NCBI GenBank assembly: GCA_963777895.1
Contig: CAVZSF010000002.1
Span: 124,001 to 188,000, forward strand
DNA: 64,000 nucleotides
Direction: 5' to 3'
Origin: UBA2241 sp963777895
GTDB lineage: Bacteria > Actinomycetota > Thermoleophilia > UBA2241
The notes beneath the pieces are model-generated. The model searched no databases and was not told where the DNA came from. It saw nothing but the letters and a program-made list of their open reading frames with translations. The position numbers and the translations under genes are program-made. This document shows, piece after piece, positions 16,431-25,538 of the stretch (positions within the stretch are counted from its first letter, which is position 1; the number at the start of each line of letters is the position of its first letter).

Positions 16431-16868
16431 ATGCAGCGGCCGGTCCTGGTGGGGGAGTACGAGTGCACGCTCGATGCGAAGAAGCGCATCGCCGTCCCCG
16501 CCCGCCTGCGGACCGCCTTCCCCGAGGGTCTCTACATCACGCACGGTCACGAGCGCTGCCTCGCCGGCTTCTCGCCGCCCGAGTTCGAGCGTCACCTGGC
16601 GGACCAGACCAGCTCGACGTCGCAGCTGAGCAGCAAGGGCAGGGCGCTGCAGCGCTTCACCACCGCGAATGCCGTGTTCGAGCAGCCCGACGGGCAGGGA
16701 CGCGTGACCGTCCCGGCCAGGCTGCTCGACTTCGCCGGGATCACCAAGGAAGCGACCGTCATCGGAGTCCAGGACCACATCGAGATCTGGGACCGAGCCG
16801 CCTGGGGCGAGTACCTGGCTCAGCTGGAGGAGGAGGCTGATGCAACCGCTGACGAGCTTGCGACTTAG
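16431..16868 (+). CDS. mraZ: Transcriptional regulator MraZ
   Basis: 145 residues with two SpoVT/AbrB-like halves: GEYECTLDAKKRIAVPARLR and, about 55 residues on, FEQPDGQGRVTVPARL. MraZ forms a ring that binds direct repeats upstream of the division and cell-wall cluster, and such repeats are visible here. ATG 16431 is preferred over GTG 16422 because the latter sits inside the -10 element. The C-terminus overlaps rsmH by 29 bases. It is the first gene of the division/cell-wall operon. Confidence 0.92.
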   Translation: MQRPVLVGEYECTLDAKKRIAVPARLRTAFPEGLYITHGHERCLAGFSPPEFERHLADQTSSTSQLSSKGRALQRFTTANAVFEQPDGQGRVTVPARLLDFAGITKEATVIGVQDHIEIWDRAAWGEYLAQLEEEADATADELAT

Positions 16869-17805
16869 CGAGTACGAGATGGTGCTCGCGCACACGCCGG
16901 TCCTTCTCGAGGAGCTCGTCGAGTTGCTCCGGCCCGTGCCGGGCGAGGTCGCCATCGACTGCACCTTCGGGGCGGGCGGCCATGCCGCCGCGGTGGCCGA
17001 GCGGCTCGGCAAGGACGGCCTGCTCATCGCCTGCGACCGCGACCCCAATGTGGCGGAGTACTTCCGCGACGTCGAACGCGACGCCCCGTGCGAAGCCCGC
17101 CTGTACCACGGCAATTTCGCCGACGTGCTGGAGCGCATCCGTGACACGTCGGCCGACATCGTCTACATGGACCTGGGCGTGTCGTCGATGCAGCTCGACC
17201 GCCGGGAGCGGGGCTTCTCGTACGCCTACGATGCCCCGCTCGACATGCGCATGGATCCCGAGCTTCCGGTCACCGCCGCCGACCTCGTCAACACGCTCTC
17301 CGAGGACGAGCTTGCCGACATCTTCCGCCGGTACGGCGAGGAGCGCTACGCGAAGAACATCGCGCGCGGCATCGTGCGGGCGCGCGCGCGACAGCCGCTG
17401 GCCTCGACCGGCGAGCTCGTCGAGATCGTCAAGGCCAACATCCCGACGCCGGCGCGCTTCGCCGCGGGGAACCCGGCGCGCCGCGTCTTCCAGGCGCTGC
17501 GCATCGTCGTGAACGACGAGCTGGAGTCCCTGGCGCGCGGCCTGGAAGAAGCCTACCGTGCGCTCAAGCCCGGCGGCCGGCTGGCCGCGATCAGCTTCCA
17601 CTCGCTCGAAGACCGGATGGTCAAGGAGTTCCTCAAGGGTCATGCCGCGGGCTGCATCTGCCCGCCGGGCCTGCCGCAGTGTGTCTGCGGGCACGAGCCG
17701 ACGATGAGCGTCCTCACGCGCCGCCCCATCACGCCGCGCGCGCATGAGGTCGAGCTGAACCCGCGCAGCAAGCCCGCCAAGCTGCGCGTCGCCGTCAAGC
17801 TCTAG
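16840..17805 (+). CDS. rsmH: 16S rRNA (cytosine-1402-N4)-methyltransferase
   Basis: 321 residues, normal RsmH/MraW length. HTPVLLEELVELL opens the domain. DCTFGAGGHAAA is the SAM-binding loop, DLGVSSMQLD and MDLGV follow the family pattern, and AISFHSLEDRMVK is the C-terminal signature. It methylates C1402 in the ribosomal P site. ATG 16840 is placed 3-5 bases after a strong GGAGGAGGAGG, so the overlap with mraZ is real. A later ATG at 16879 would also keep the domain. CxC motifs (CICPPG, CVCG) near the end are common in the family. Confidence 0.95.
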   Translation: MQPLTSLRLSEYEMVLAHTPVLLEELVELLRPVPGEVAIDCTFGAGGHAAAVAERLGKDGLLIACDRDPNVAEYFRDVERDAPCEARLYHGNFADVLERIRDTSADIVYMDLGVSSMQLDRRERGFSYAYDAPLDMRMDPELPVTAADLVNTLSEDELADIFRRYGEERYAKNIARGIVRARARQPLASTGELVEIVKANIPTPARFAAGNPARRVFQALRIVVNDELESLARGLEEAYRALKPGGRLAAISFHSLEDRMVKEFLKGHAAGCICPPGLPQCVCGHEPTMSVLTRRPITPRAHEVELNPRSKPAKLRVAVKL

Positions 17806-17813
17806 GAGGGGCC

Positions 17814-18230
17814 GTGGCAGGAGCCGCACACGCGCGCACGGCGCCGCGGACGCGCCCGCGGGATGAGGCGCTGCCGGTGCGGCCCGCACCGGTGCGCCGT
17901 CCCATGCGGCGGGCGCGTCCCGTCGTCCGCGCCCGCCTCACGCGGCTCTTCTTCGTCTTCGTCATCTGCCTCACCGTGCTGGCGGTCGGTCGCGTCGCGC
18001 TCAGCTTCGCCGTCGTGCAGAAGAGCCTGCAGACCGACGCGGTCAAGGTCGAACAGCGGCGCCTCACGACCGAGAACGCCGACCTGCAGGCGCAGGTCAC
18101 CCAGCTGAGCTCCGGGTCCCGTGTCCGTCAGATCGCCGAGCACCAGCTCGGGCTGGTACCGGCAGAGCGCCCCCTCTATCTCACCGTCCCGAAGGCGGCC
18201 GTCGTCAAGGCGTCCGGCCAGAGGCGCTGA
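17814..18230 (+). CDS. ftsL: FtsL-like septum formation protein
   Basis: 138 residues with the FtsL plan: basic Arg/Pro-rich cytoplasmic head (1-42), one membrane helix (about 45-68, LFFVFVICLTVLAVGRVALSF), then a periplasmic leucine-zipper-like coiled coil (KVEQRRLTTENADLQAQVTQL). The tail GLVPAERPLYLTV is typical before a class B PBP gene. It partners with FtsQ and with FtsI/FtsW in the divisome. GTG 17814 follows AGGAGGGG by four bases; the stop overlaps ftsI (TGATG). Sequence conservation in this family is low, so position carries much of the weight. Confidence 0.8.
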   Translation: MAGAAHARTAPRTRPRDEALPVRPAPVRRPMRRARPVVRARLTRLFFVFVICLTVLAVGRVALSFAVVQKSLQTDAVKVEQRRLTTENADLQAQVTQLSSGSRVRQIAEHQLGLVPAERPLYLTVPKAAVVKASGQRR

Positions 18231-19960
18231 TGCCGCGGGCGTCGGGAGGCCGGGGCGCGAAGACGGAACGCCGCGGTCTGCGCGGCGTCGTTCGACGGGG
18301 GGCGGGGCGCAGCGGCGGCGCCATGGACGGACGCATCCGCCTGCTGCGCATCCTCGCGGTGGCCGCCTTCCTCGCCGTCGGGGGCCGGGCGATCGCACTG
18401 GCGTCCTCGCCCGGCGACCTGCAGAGGAAGGCGACGGGCCAGCAGCAGAGCGAGCACACGCTGCCCGCACACCGCGGCACGATCTACGACCGTGGCGGCC
18501 ACGAGCTCGCCGTCGGCGAGACGCGGCAGACAGTCTACGCGACGCCCTATCTCATCAAGGACCCGAAGAAGGCGGCCCGCCAGCTCGCTGTCGCCCTCCG
18601 GCCCATCACACTCGACAAGTGGCGGGCCATCGAGAAGGCGCTCGCCGATCACCACAGCGGGTTCACCTACGTGGCCCGCAAGGTCGATCCCGACAAGGCC
18701 GCCAAGGCCGTCGCTCTGGATCTGCCCGGGGTCGGCAGCTATGCCGAGGAGAAGCGTGTCTATCCCCTGAAGGGCGTGGCCGCGCAGATCGTCGGCTATG
18801 CCGGCCTCGACAACGTAGGCCTGGCCGGCATCGAACAGCAGTGCGACAAGGTGCTGCGCGGGAAGGACGGCAGCGAGGTCGTCCAGCGGGACCCCGCCGG
18901 GCACACGCTGCGCACGCTACGCACGGAGAAACCCGAGTCAGGCGCCAGCGTGCGGCTCACCATCGACGCCGACATCCAGTATCAGGCCGAGCTGGTCCTC
19001 GACCGTGCCGTGCGCGCGTACGGGGCGAAGGCGGCGAGCGCCGTCGTGCTCGACCCGCGGACCGGCGAGGTGCTGGCCATGGCGAACGTGCCGCGCGTCG
19101 ACGACAACCTCTTCGGGGTCGACCCGGACAACGAGCGCAACCGGGCGGTGACCGACGCCTACGAGCCCGGCTCGATCTTCAAGGTCGTGACGATCGCCGG
19201 CGCTCTCGACGACGGTCTCATCAGGCCCACGACGACGTTCCGCCTGGCGCCGACGATCAAGATCGCCGACAGGGTGATCCATGAAGCCCATCTGCGCGGC
19301 ACCGTGACCTACACCACGCGCGAGATCCTCGTGAATTCCTCCAACGTGGGCGCCATCACCATCGGCCAGAAGATGGGGAAGGACGAGCTGCTCAAGTGGG
19401 TCGACCGATTCGGCTTCGGCAAACGCACGGGCATCGACTTCCCCGGCGAGGCCGAGGGCATCGTGCCGCGGGAGTGGTCGGGGTCCACCATCGGCAACCT
19501 CCCCATGGGGCAGGGCATCGCCGTGACGCCACTGCAGATGGCCGGGGCCTTCGCCGTGCTGGCCAACCGCGGTGTCTGGGTGCAGCCGCATGTCGTCGCG
19601 CAGGTGGGCGAGACCGTCACCGCAAGGGGCGCGCGCCGCCGGGTGGTCGCGACCGAGACGGCGAGGCAGATGCTCAGCATGCTGACGGACGCGGTCCAGG
19701 AGGGGACGGGCGCTGAGGCGCAGATCCCCGGGTACAGGGTGGCGGGCAAGACCGGGACCGCCCAGAAGGCGGTGCACGGCGGGTATTCGAGCTCCGCCTA
19801 CGTGGCGTCCTTCGTCGGCATCATGCCCTCGAACCACCCCCGGCTCGTGATCCTTGTGGCCGTCGACGAGCCCCACCCGATCTGGGGTGGTGTCGTCGCG
19901 GCGCCGGCCGTCCGCGAGATCGGCGAGTTCGCTCTCCAGCACCTCGAGATCGCTCCCTGA
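18230..19960 (+). CDS. ftsI: Peptidoglycan transpeptidase FtsI (class B PBP)
   Basis: 576 residues. One membrane helix (about 38-58) is followed by the pedestal domain (HRGTIYDRGG, GVAAQIVGYAG). The transpeptidase has SIFK (315-318, catalytic Ser), SSN (370-372) and KTG (507-509). It cross-links septal peptidoglycan with FtsW. No PASTA domains follow the catalytic domain, unlike many Gram-positive PBP2x types. ATG overlaps the ftsL stop by one base. All catalytic residues are intact. Confidence 0.95.
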   Translation: MPRASGGRGAKTERRGLRGVVRRGAGRSGGAMDGRIRLLRILAVAAFLAVGGRAIALASSPGDLQRKATGQQQSEHTLPAHRGTIYDRGGHELAVGETRQTVYATPYLIKDPKKAARQLAVALRPITLDKWRAIEKALADHHSGFTYVARKVDPDKAAKAVALDLPGVGSYAEEKRVYPLKGVAAQIVGYAGLDNVGLAGIEQQCDKVLRGKDGSEVVQRDPAGHTLRTLRTEKPESGASVRLTIDADIQYQAELVLDRAVRAYGAKAASAVVLDPRTGEVLAMANVPRVDDNLFGVDPDNERNRAVTDAYEPGSIFKVVTIAGALDDGLIRPTTTFRLAPTIKIADRVIHEAHLRGTVTYTTREILVNSSNVGAITIGQKMGKDELLKWVDRFGFGKRTGIDFPGEAEGIVPREWSGSTIGNLPMGQGIAVTPLQMAGAFAVLANRGVWVQPHVVAQVGETVTARGARRRVVATETARQMLSMLTDAVQEGTGAEAQIPGYRVAGKTGTAQKAVHGGYSSSAYVASFVGIMPSNHPRLVILVAVDEPHPIWGGVVAAPAVREIGEFALQHLEIAP

Positions 19961-19990
19961 AGCCAGCGGGAGAGCGGGGAGGGGCTTTGG

Positions 19991-19996
19991 TAGAAT
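19991..19996 (+). promoter_or_regulatory. Leaderless-type -10 for murE
   Basis: TAGAAT ends 8 bases before ATG 20005, so transcription would start at or next to the start codon. It suggests an internal promoter within the division cluster. Confidence 0.5.
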
Positions 19997-20004
19997 CGCC
20001 GCGC

Positions 20005-21555
20005 ATGGATCTTGTTCACCTGGCGGCCGGCCTCGACGAGGCGCACCTTCACGGCGACCCCGGCGTCTCGGTGACCCGTCTCGCCTACCACACCCGTGAC
20101 GTTTGCGACGGCACACTGTTCCTGTGCGTGCCGGGCGCGACGAGTGACGGCCACGCCTTCGCACGGCAGGCCGTGCAGGCCGGGGCCGTGGCCCTCGTCT
20201 GCGAGCGCGAGCTCGACGTGCCCGTGACGCAGCTTGTCGTGCCGTCGGTGCGCGCCGCGATGCCGCGCATCGCGGCGCGCTTCTACGGCCACCCGTCGCG
20301 CGAGCTCACCGTGGCCGGCGTCACGGGGACCAACGGCAAGACCACCACGGCCCACCTGCTGGCCGCCATCTTCACGGCCGTCGGCCTGCCGTCGGGCCTG
20401 CTCGGGACCGTTGGGAACCGCGTCGGCGGCAGCGACGTCCCCTACACGCTGACCACACCCGAATCCCCCGACCTGCAGCGCCTGCTGCGCGCCATGGTCG
20501 CGGCCGGCGACCGGGCGTGCGCCATGGAGGTCTCGTCGCACGCCCTCGTCCTGGGTCGCGCCGCGGAGATCGAGTTCGCGCTGGCCGCATTTACCAACCT
20601 GTCGCGCGAGCACCTCGACTTCCACAGGGACATCGACGACTACTACCAGGCGAAGCGGCTGCTCTTCCTGCCGGCGTCGGGTCCGCGGCCGCGGGGCGCG
20701 CTCGTGAACCTCGCCGACGAGTGGGGGGAACGGCTCGCCGCGGAGTGCCGCGAGGCCTACGGCGAGGACCTCTGGACGTGCCGGGTCGAAGACGGGCAGC
20801 GGGACGAGAACGCCGGGGACGCGGCCGCACGCGGCGCGACCTCCTCACCTGAGCCCGACGCCGTCGCCGCGGACGTCGCGCTTGCGGCGACGGGCTCGGC
20901 CTTCACGCTGTGCGTGCCGCGCCTTGGTCTCGAGCGCCGCCTCGAGTCGCGTCTGACGGCGCGCTTCAACGTCGAGAACGCGCTCACCGCGGCGACCGGC
21001 GCGCTGGCGCTAGGCTTATCTATCGAGGTGATCGCCGATACGCTCGCTCAGGTGGAGGGCGTCCCCGGCCGCTTCGAGGCGGTGCGTGCCGGGCAGCCCT
21101 TCAGCGTGCTCGTCGACTACTCGCACACCCCGGATTCGCTCGAGAACGCGATCCGGGCGGCGCGCGCGGTCGCGACCGGCCGGGTCGCCGCCGTTTTCGG
21201 CTGCGGCGGCGACCGCGATCGCGGCAAGCGCCCTGTGATGGGCGGCATCGCCGCGCGCCTCGCCGACCTCGCCGTCGTGACCTCCGACAACCCTCGCACC
21301 GAGGACCCGGGGACGATCATCGCGGAGATCCTCGCCGGCGTGCCGGAGAGCGATCGCCGCAGCGTGACCGTGGAGCAGGACCGCCGGGCGGCGATCGCGC
21401 TGGCGCTGGCGCAGGCCGCGCCCGGCGACGTCGTGGTGATCGCCGGCAAGGGTCACGAGCAGGGCCAGCTCATCGGCGACCGCAAGATCCCGTTCGACGA
21501 CCGCGAGGTCGCGCGCGAGCTGCTCGCCGAGCTCGGCTGGGAGGAGACCAGGTGA
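20005..21555 (+). CDS. murE: UDP-MurNAc-L-Ala-D-Glu:meso-DAP ligase
   Basis: 516 residues. GVTGTNGKTTT is the Mur ligase P-loop, MEVSSHAL and FTNLSREHLDFH the central domain, and SDNPRTEDP the motif that selects meso-diaminopimelate, so the wall is of the DAP type. GKGHEQGQ is the C-terminal signature. It adds the third amino acid to the stem peptide. Residues about 265-300 (a run rich in Asp, Glu and Ala) are an insertion of low complexity. ATG 20005 is preferred because of the -10 just upstream; TTG 19987 is also in frame. Confidence 0.95.
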   Translation: MDLVHLAAGLDEAHLHGDPGVSVTRLAYHTRDVCDGTLFLCVPGATSDGHAFARQAVQAGAVALVCERELDVPVTQLVVPSVRAAMPRIAARFYGHPSRELTVAGVTGTNGKTTTAHLLAAIFTAVGLPSGLLGTVGNRVGGSDVPYTLTTPESPDLQRLLRAMVAAGDRACAMEVSSHALVLGRAAEIEFALAAFTNLSREHLDFHRDIDDYYQAKRLLFLPASGPRPRGALVNLADEWGERLAAECREAYGEDLWTCRVEDGQRDENAGDAAARGATSSPEPDAVAADVALAATGSAFTLCVPRLGLERRLESRLTARFNVENALTAATGALALGLSIEVIADTLAQVEGVPGRFEAVRAGQPFSVLVDYSHTPDSLENAIRAARAVATGRVAAVFGCGGDRDRGKRPVMGGIAARLADLAVVTSDNPRTEDPGTIIAEILAGVPESDRRSVTVEQDRRAAIALALAQAAPGDVVVIAGKGHEQGQLIGDRKIPFDDREVARELLAELGWEETR

Positions 21556-21592
21556 GCCTGCACGCCGGCCGAGACCCGGAGGGCGAGCAGGC

Positions 21593-23089
21593 GTGATCCC
21601 GCTCACCCTCGCCGAGCTCGCCGCCGCCTGTGGCGGCCACCTCGCCGACGCCGATCCGGCGGCGGTTCCGTCGGCCGTCACGTGCGACTCGCGGGCTGTG
21701 GCCTCGGGGCAGCTCTTCGTGGGCCTGCGGGGCGCGCGCTTCGACGGCGACGAGTTCGCCCCCGAGGCGCTCGCCGCCGGCGCTCTCGCCGTCGTCGTGC
21801 GCGAGGAGACCGCGGCCCGCCTCCGTGGTCGTCCCTGCCTCGTCGTCGACGACGGCGTGAAAGCGCTCGGCGCCGTGGCGCGCGCCGTCCGCCTGCGGTC
21901 GGGCGCGCGCGTCGTCGCCGTCACGGGGAGCGCCGGCAAGACGTCGACCAAGGACATCCTGGCGGCGCTGCTCGCGCCGGTCTGCCGCGTGGTCGCGACG
22001 ACGGCGAACCTGAACAACGAGATCGGGCTGCCGCTCACGCTGCTGCGCCTCGAGCCGTCCACCGACGTCGCCGTCGTCGAGCTCGCCATGCGCGGCCCGG
22101 GACAGATCCGCGAGCTGGCCCGCATCGCGCGTCCCGATATCGGCGTGATCACGACGATCGCGCCGGTGCACCTCGAGTTCGTGGGTACCCTGCAGGACGT
22201 CGCCGCCGCCAAGGCGGAGCTCATCGAGGAGCTTGAGGGGGGGACGGCCGTGGTGCCGGGGGACGCCCCGCTGCTCGCGCCGCACCTGCGGCGCCACGCG
22301 GGGCGTCTCGTGACCTTCGGCACGGAGGAGAGCGACGTGCACGTGGTGAGCGCCGAACGGCGGGGCGACAGCACACACGCCCTGATCGACGCCTTCACGC
22401 AGCGCGCCCTGCTCGACTTCTCGTTCACGGGCGAGCACTACCTCTACGACGCGCAGGCCGCGCTCGCGGCCTTCATCGAGCTCGGCTTCCGGCTCGACGA
22501 GGGCCGCACCGGAGCTCGGCGCGTCGCCTTCTCCGACCTGCGCGGCGAGGTCCTCGAGCTCGGGGACGGCACGCTGCTGCTCAACGACGCTTACAACGCG
22601 AACCCGGTCGCCAGCGAGGCTGCGCTCGACCACCTGGCCGAGCTCGCGGGCGGACGACCGCTGGTGGCCGTTCTCGGGGACATGTACGAGCTGGGGGCCG
22701 CCGCCGCCGCCTACCACGGCGCGGTTGGGGAGCACGCCGCCGCGCTAGGCGCCCGCCTCGTCGCCGTCGGCGACCTCGGGCGCCATTACCTGACCGGCAG
22801 GGCGGACGAGCGCTGGTTCGCGACCGTGGAGGAATGCCTCGAGGCGCTGCCCGAGCTCGTCGGGCCGGGCAGCGCCGTGCTCGTCAAGGCTTCGCGCGCC
22901 CTCCGGCTCGAGCGGATCGCCACCGCGCTCAAGGCGAGAGCCGACGGCTCCCCGGCCCCGGACGATGCCGGCCCATCCGCGGCAGGCGAGGTCAGTCCAC
23001 CTGCGGCGGACGAAGCCGGCGCCTCAGCGGCAGGCGCGGCCGGCCCGACGGCGAATGCTGAGCCCGAAGGTCCCGGGGGAGGCGACTGA
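21593..23089 (+). CDS. murF: UDP-MurNAc-tripeptide D-Ala-D-Ala ligase
   Basis: 498 residues. VTGSAGKTSTKD is the ATP loop; TANLNNEIGLPLTLL and ELAMRGPGQI are MurF signatures; LLLNDAYNANPVAS and VLGDMYELG lie in the C-terminal domain. It adds D-Ala-D-Ala to complete the pentapeptide. About 45 residues of Ala/Pro/Glu-rich sequence follow the last conserved helix (SPAPDDAGPSAAG onward) and look like a disordered tail. GTG start 37 bases after murE; the stop overlaps mraY (TGATG). Confidence 0.94.
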   Translation: MIPLTLAELAAACGGHLADADPAAVPSAVTCDSRAVASGQLFVGLRGARFDGDEFAPEALAAGALAVVVREETAARLRGRPCLVVDDGVKALGAVARAVRLRSGARVVAVTGSAGKTSTKDILAALLAPVCRVVATTANLNNEIGLPLTLLRLEPSTDVAVVELAMRGPGQIRELARIARPDIGVITTIAPVHLEFVGTLQDVAAAKAELIEELEGGTAVVPGDAPLLAPHLRRHAGRLVTFGTEESDVHVVSAERRGDSTHALIDAFTQRALLDFSFTGEHYLYDAQAALAAFIELGFRLDEGRTGARRVAFSDLRGEVLELGDGTLLLNDAYNANPVASEAALDHLAELAGGRPLVAVLGDMYELGAAAAAYHGAVGEHAAALGARLVAVGDLGRHYLTGRADERWFATVEECLEALPELVGPGSAVLVKASRALRLERIATALKARADGSPAPDDAGPSAAGEVSPPAADEAGASAAGAAGPTANAEPEGPGGGD

Positions 23090-24075
23090 TGCTCAGAGCC
23101 ATGGGCGCCAGCGTGACCGCGATGGTCCTGGTCCTCGTCATCGGACCGGCGTTCATCCGCTGGCTGCGCGTCAACGAGTTCGGCCAGAACATCCGCGAGG
23201 AAGGGCCGGAGCGGCACCTGACCAAGGCCGGCACGCCCACCATGGGCGGCCTGCTCGTCTGGTTCGCCGTCGTGGTCGCCTACCTGATCTACAGTCGCTT
23301 CTCCGTGGCCTCGGTGACGGTCATGGTCGCGACTCTGGGGAACGCCTTCATCGGCTTCATCGACGACTGGATGAAGATCGTCCGGAAGCGCTCGCTCGGT
23401 CTCTCCGCCCGCTACAAGCTGCTGCTGCAGCTCGCGCTGGCGCTCTTCATCGGCTTCGTGGTGCTGCACTTCGCCGGGCTCGACACGCGCGTCGACGTGC
23501 CGTTCAGCGACGAGACCTTCGACCTCGGCACGGTGGGCTTCTACGCGGTCGTCTTCCTGTGGCTGGCCGGTTTCTCGAACGCGGTGAACCTCACGGACGG
23601 GCTGGACGGCCTCGCCGCGGGCTCGTCGGCGATCGTGCTGGTCGCTCTCGCCGGTGTCGCCTTCATCATCGGCCGTAACACACACGACCCCGGCGTGACC
23701 GACCTCATGGTCGTGGCCGGCTGTGTGGGCGGCGCCTGCCTCGGCTTCCTCTGGTACAACTCCTTCCCGGCCGACGTGTTCATGGGGGACACGGGCGCTC
23801 TGGGTCTGGGCGGGGCGATCGCCGGCATGGCGATCCTGACGCGCACCGAGCTCGTCCTCATCCTGATGGGTGGATTGTTCGTGCTTGAGGCCGGCTCGGT
23901 GGCCCTCCAGGTGGCCTCCTTCAAGACGACGCACAAGCGCATCTTCCTGATGGCGCCGCTCCACCACCACTTCGAGCTGAAGGCCTGGTCGGAGACCAAG
24001 ATCATCGTGCGCTTCTGGATCATCGCGGCGATCTTCGCCGGCGCCGGGTTCGTCATCTACTACGCGACGTTCTGA
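23089..24075 (+). CDS. mraY: Phospho-MurNAc-pentapeptide transferase
   Basis: 328 residues with about ten membrane helices. GTPTMGG near the N-terminus, FIDDWMK (Asp pair), NAVNLTDGLDGLA, MGDTGALGLGG and APLHHHFE (the His-rich loop) are the five MraY signatures. It makes lipid I from UDP-MurNAc-pentapeptide and undecaprenyl phosphate at the inner membrane face. ATG overlaps the murF stop; murD follows 4 bases later. Confidence 0.96.
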   Translation: MLRAMGASVTAMVLVLVIGPAFIRWLRVNEFGQNIREEGPERHLTKAGTPTMGGLLVWFAVVVAYLIYSRFSVASVTVMVATLGNAFIGFIDDWMKIVRKRSLGLSARYKLLLQLALALFIGFVVLHFAGLDTRVDVPFSDETFDLGTVGFYAVVFLWLAGFSNAVNLTDGLDGLAAGSSAIVLVALAGVAFIIGRNTHDPGVTDLMVVAGCVGGACLGFLWYNSFPADVFMGDTGALGLGGAIAGMAILTRTELVLILMGGLFVLEAGSVALQVASFKTTHKRIFLMAPLHHHFELKAWSETKIIVRFWIIAAIFAGAGFVIYYATF

Positions 24076-24079
24076 CGGC

Positions 24080-25531
24080 ATGGCGCTGCGGCTCGACGAG
24101 GTGAGAGGCCTGGCCGTGCTCGGCCTCGGCCGGAGCGGCCGGCCGGCGACCCTGCTGGTGCGGAGCAAGCTGAGCGGCGCGCGCGTCTGGGCGCTTGACG
24201 AAGGCGAGGTCGCCCGGGAGACGCGCGCCGAGCTCGAGGCTGCCGGCGCCACGGTCGTCGCCGGCCCCGCGCTCGTCGATCCGTCCGGGGCCGTGGCTTG
24301 GCCGGACGAGGTCGAGCTGCTGGTCAAAAGCCCCGGCGTGCCGCACGAGAGCCCGGTCTTGGGCGAGGCGCGTCGTCGCGGGGTTCCGGTATGGAGCGAG
24401 GTCGAGCTCGCCAGCCGCTTCCTGTCGAGCCGCATGATCGGCATCACGGGGACCAACGGGAAGACGACCACCACGAGTCTCACGGGGCGCATCCTGGAGG
24501 ACGCAGGGGTGCCCGTGGCCGTGGCCGGCAACATCGGCCACGCGCTGGCTCACCTGCCGTTCGAGGTGGGGCCGGAGGCCGTCGTCGTGGCCGAGCTCTC
24601 GAGCTTCCAGCTCGAGGACATCGACGAGTTCCGGCCCGACGTGGCCGTGCTGCTCAATCTGACCGAGGACCACGTCGACCGGCACGCCGGCTATGCCGGG
24701 TACGTGGCGGCGAAGCTGCGCGTCTTCGAGAACCAGCGCGCGGAGGATGTCGCCTTGCTGAACGCCGACGACCCGGGGACGCTTGCCGAGGAGATCCCCG
24801 GGGCCGGTCGGCGCGCGTGGTTCGCAACGGCCGCCGCGGGCGGCGCCGGCGGGGAGGAGGCAGCCGGCCGAGCCGAAGCCGTCGAGCTCGCCGCCGGCGT
24901 GACGGACGGCCGCCTGTGGGTCGCCATCGCCGGCCGTCGCGACGACCTGTGCGCCGTCGAGGAGCTCTCGCTCAAGGGTGAGCACAACCTGCAGAACTCG
25001 CTGGCGGCGGCCGCGGCCGCGGCCGCCGTGGGCGTCCCCGCGGCCGCCATCGCCGCCACCCTGCGCACCTTCGCACCCGTCGAGCACCGCCTGCAGATCG
25101 CCGCCGTAGTCGACGGCGTCACTTACGTGAACGACTCCAAGGCGACCAACATCGACGCCACCCTGAAGGCCCTGACGGCCTACTACGGGCCCGTCTACCT
25201 GATCCTGGGCGGCTCGAGCAAGGGAGCCGACTTCGGTCCTCTGGCGCGCGCCGCCGAGGGGCGCGTGAGGCAGGCGGTGCTGATCGGGGCGGAGGCGCCC
25301 GCGATCGCGGCGGCCTTCGCCCGCCGCGCCGCCGAGGCGCCGTCGACCGCCGTGCCCTCTGTGGTGGTGCCGGACCTGGCCGCCGCCGTGAGCTGGTGCG
25401 CCGAGCGCGCCCGCGATGGCGACGTCGTCCTGCTCAGTCCGGCCTGCGCCAGCTTCGACCAGTACAGGAGCTACGAGCACCGGGGCGAACACTTCCTCGA
25501 GCTGGTGAGCAAGCTGGAACAGAGGAGATGA
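24080..25531 (+). CDS. murD: UDP-MurNAc-L-Ala:D-Glu ligase
   Basis: 483 residues. GLGRSG (Rossmann-like uracil domain), GITGTNGKTTTTSL (P-loop), ELSSFQLE and NLTEDHVDRH (Mur central domain), NDSKATN and LLSPACASFDQY (C-terminal domain) are all MurD hallmarks. It adds D-Glu to UDP-MurNAc-L-Ala in the cytoplasm. A Gly/Ala-rich insertion (AAAGGAGGEEAAG) sits around residue 255. It is followed after 7 bases by ftsW. Confidence 0.95.
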   Translation: MALRLDEVRGLAVLGLGRSGRPATLLVRSKLSGARVWALDEGEVARETRAELEAAGATVVAGPALVDPSGAVAWPDEVELLVKSPGVPHESPVLGEARRRGVPVWSEVELASRFLSSRMIGITGTNGKTTTTSLTGRILEDAGVPVAVAGNIGHALAHLPFEVGPEAVVVAELSSFQLEDIDEFRPDVAVLLNLTEDHVDRHAGYAGYVAAKLRVFENQRAEDVALLNADDPGTLAEEIPGAGRRAWFATAAAGGAGGEEAAGRAEAVELAAGVTDGRLWVAIAGRRDDLCAVEELSLKGEHNLQNSLAAAAAAAAVGVPAAAIAATLRTFAPVEHRLQIAAVVDGVTYVNDSKATNIDATLKALTAYYGPVYLILGGSSKGADFGPLARAAEGRVRQAVLIGAEAPAIAAAFARRAAEAPSTAVPSVVVPDLAAAVSWCAERARDGDVVLLSPACASFDQYRSYEHRGEHFLELVSKLEQRR

Positions 25532-25538
25532 GCGCCGC

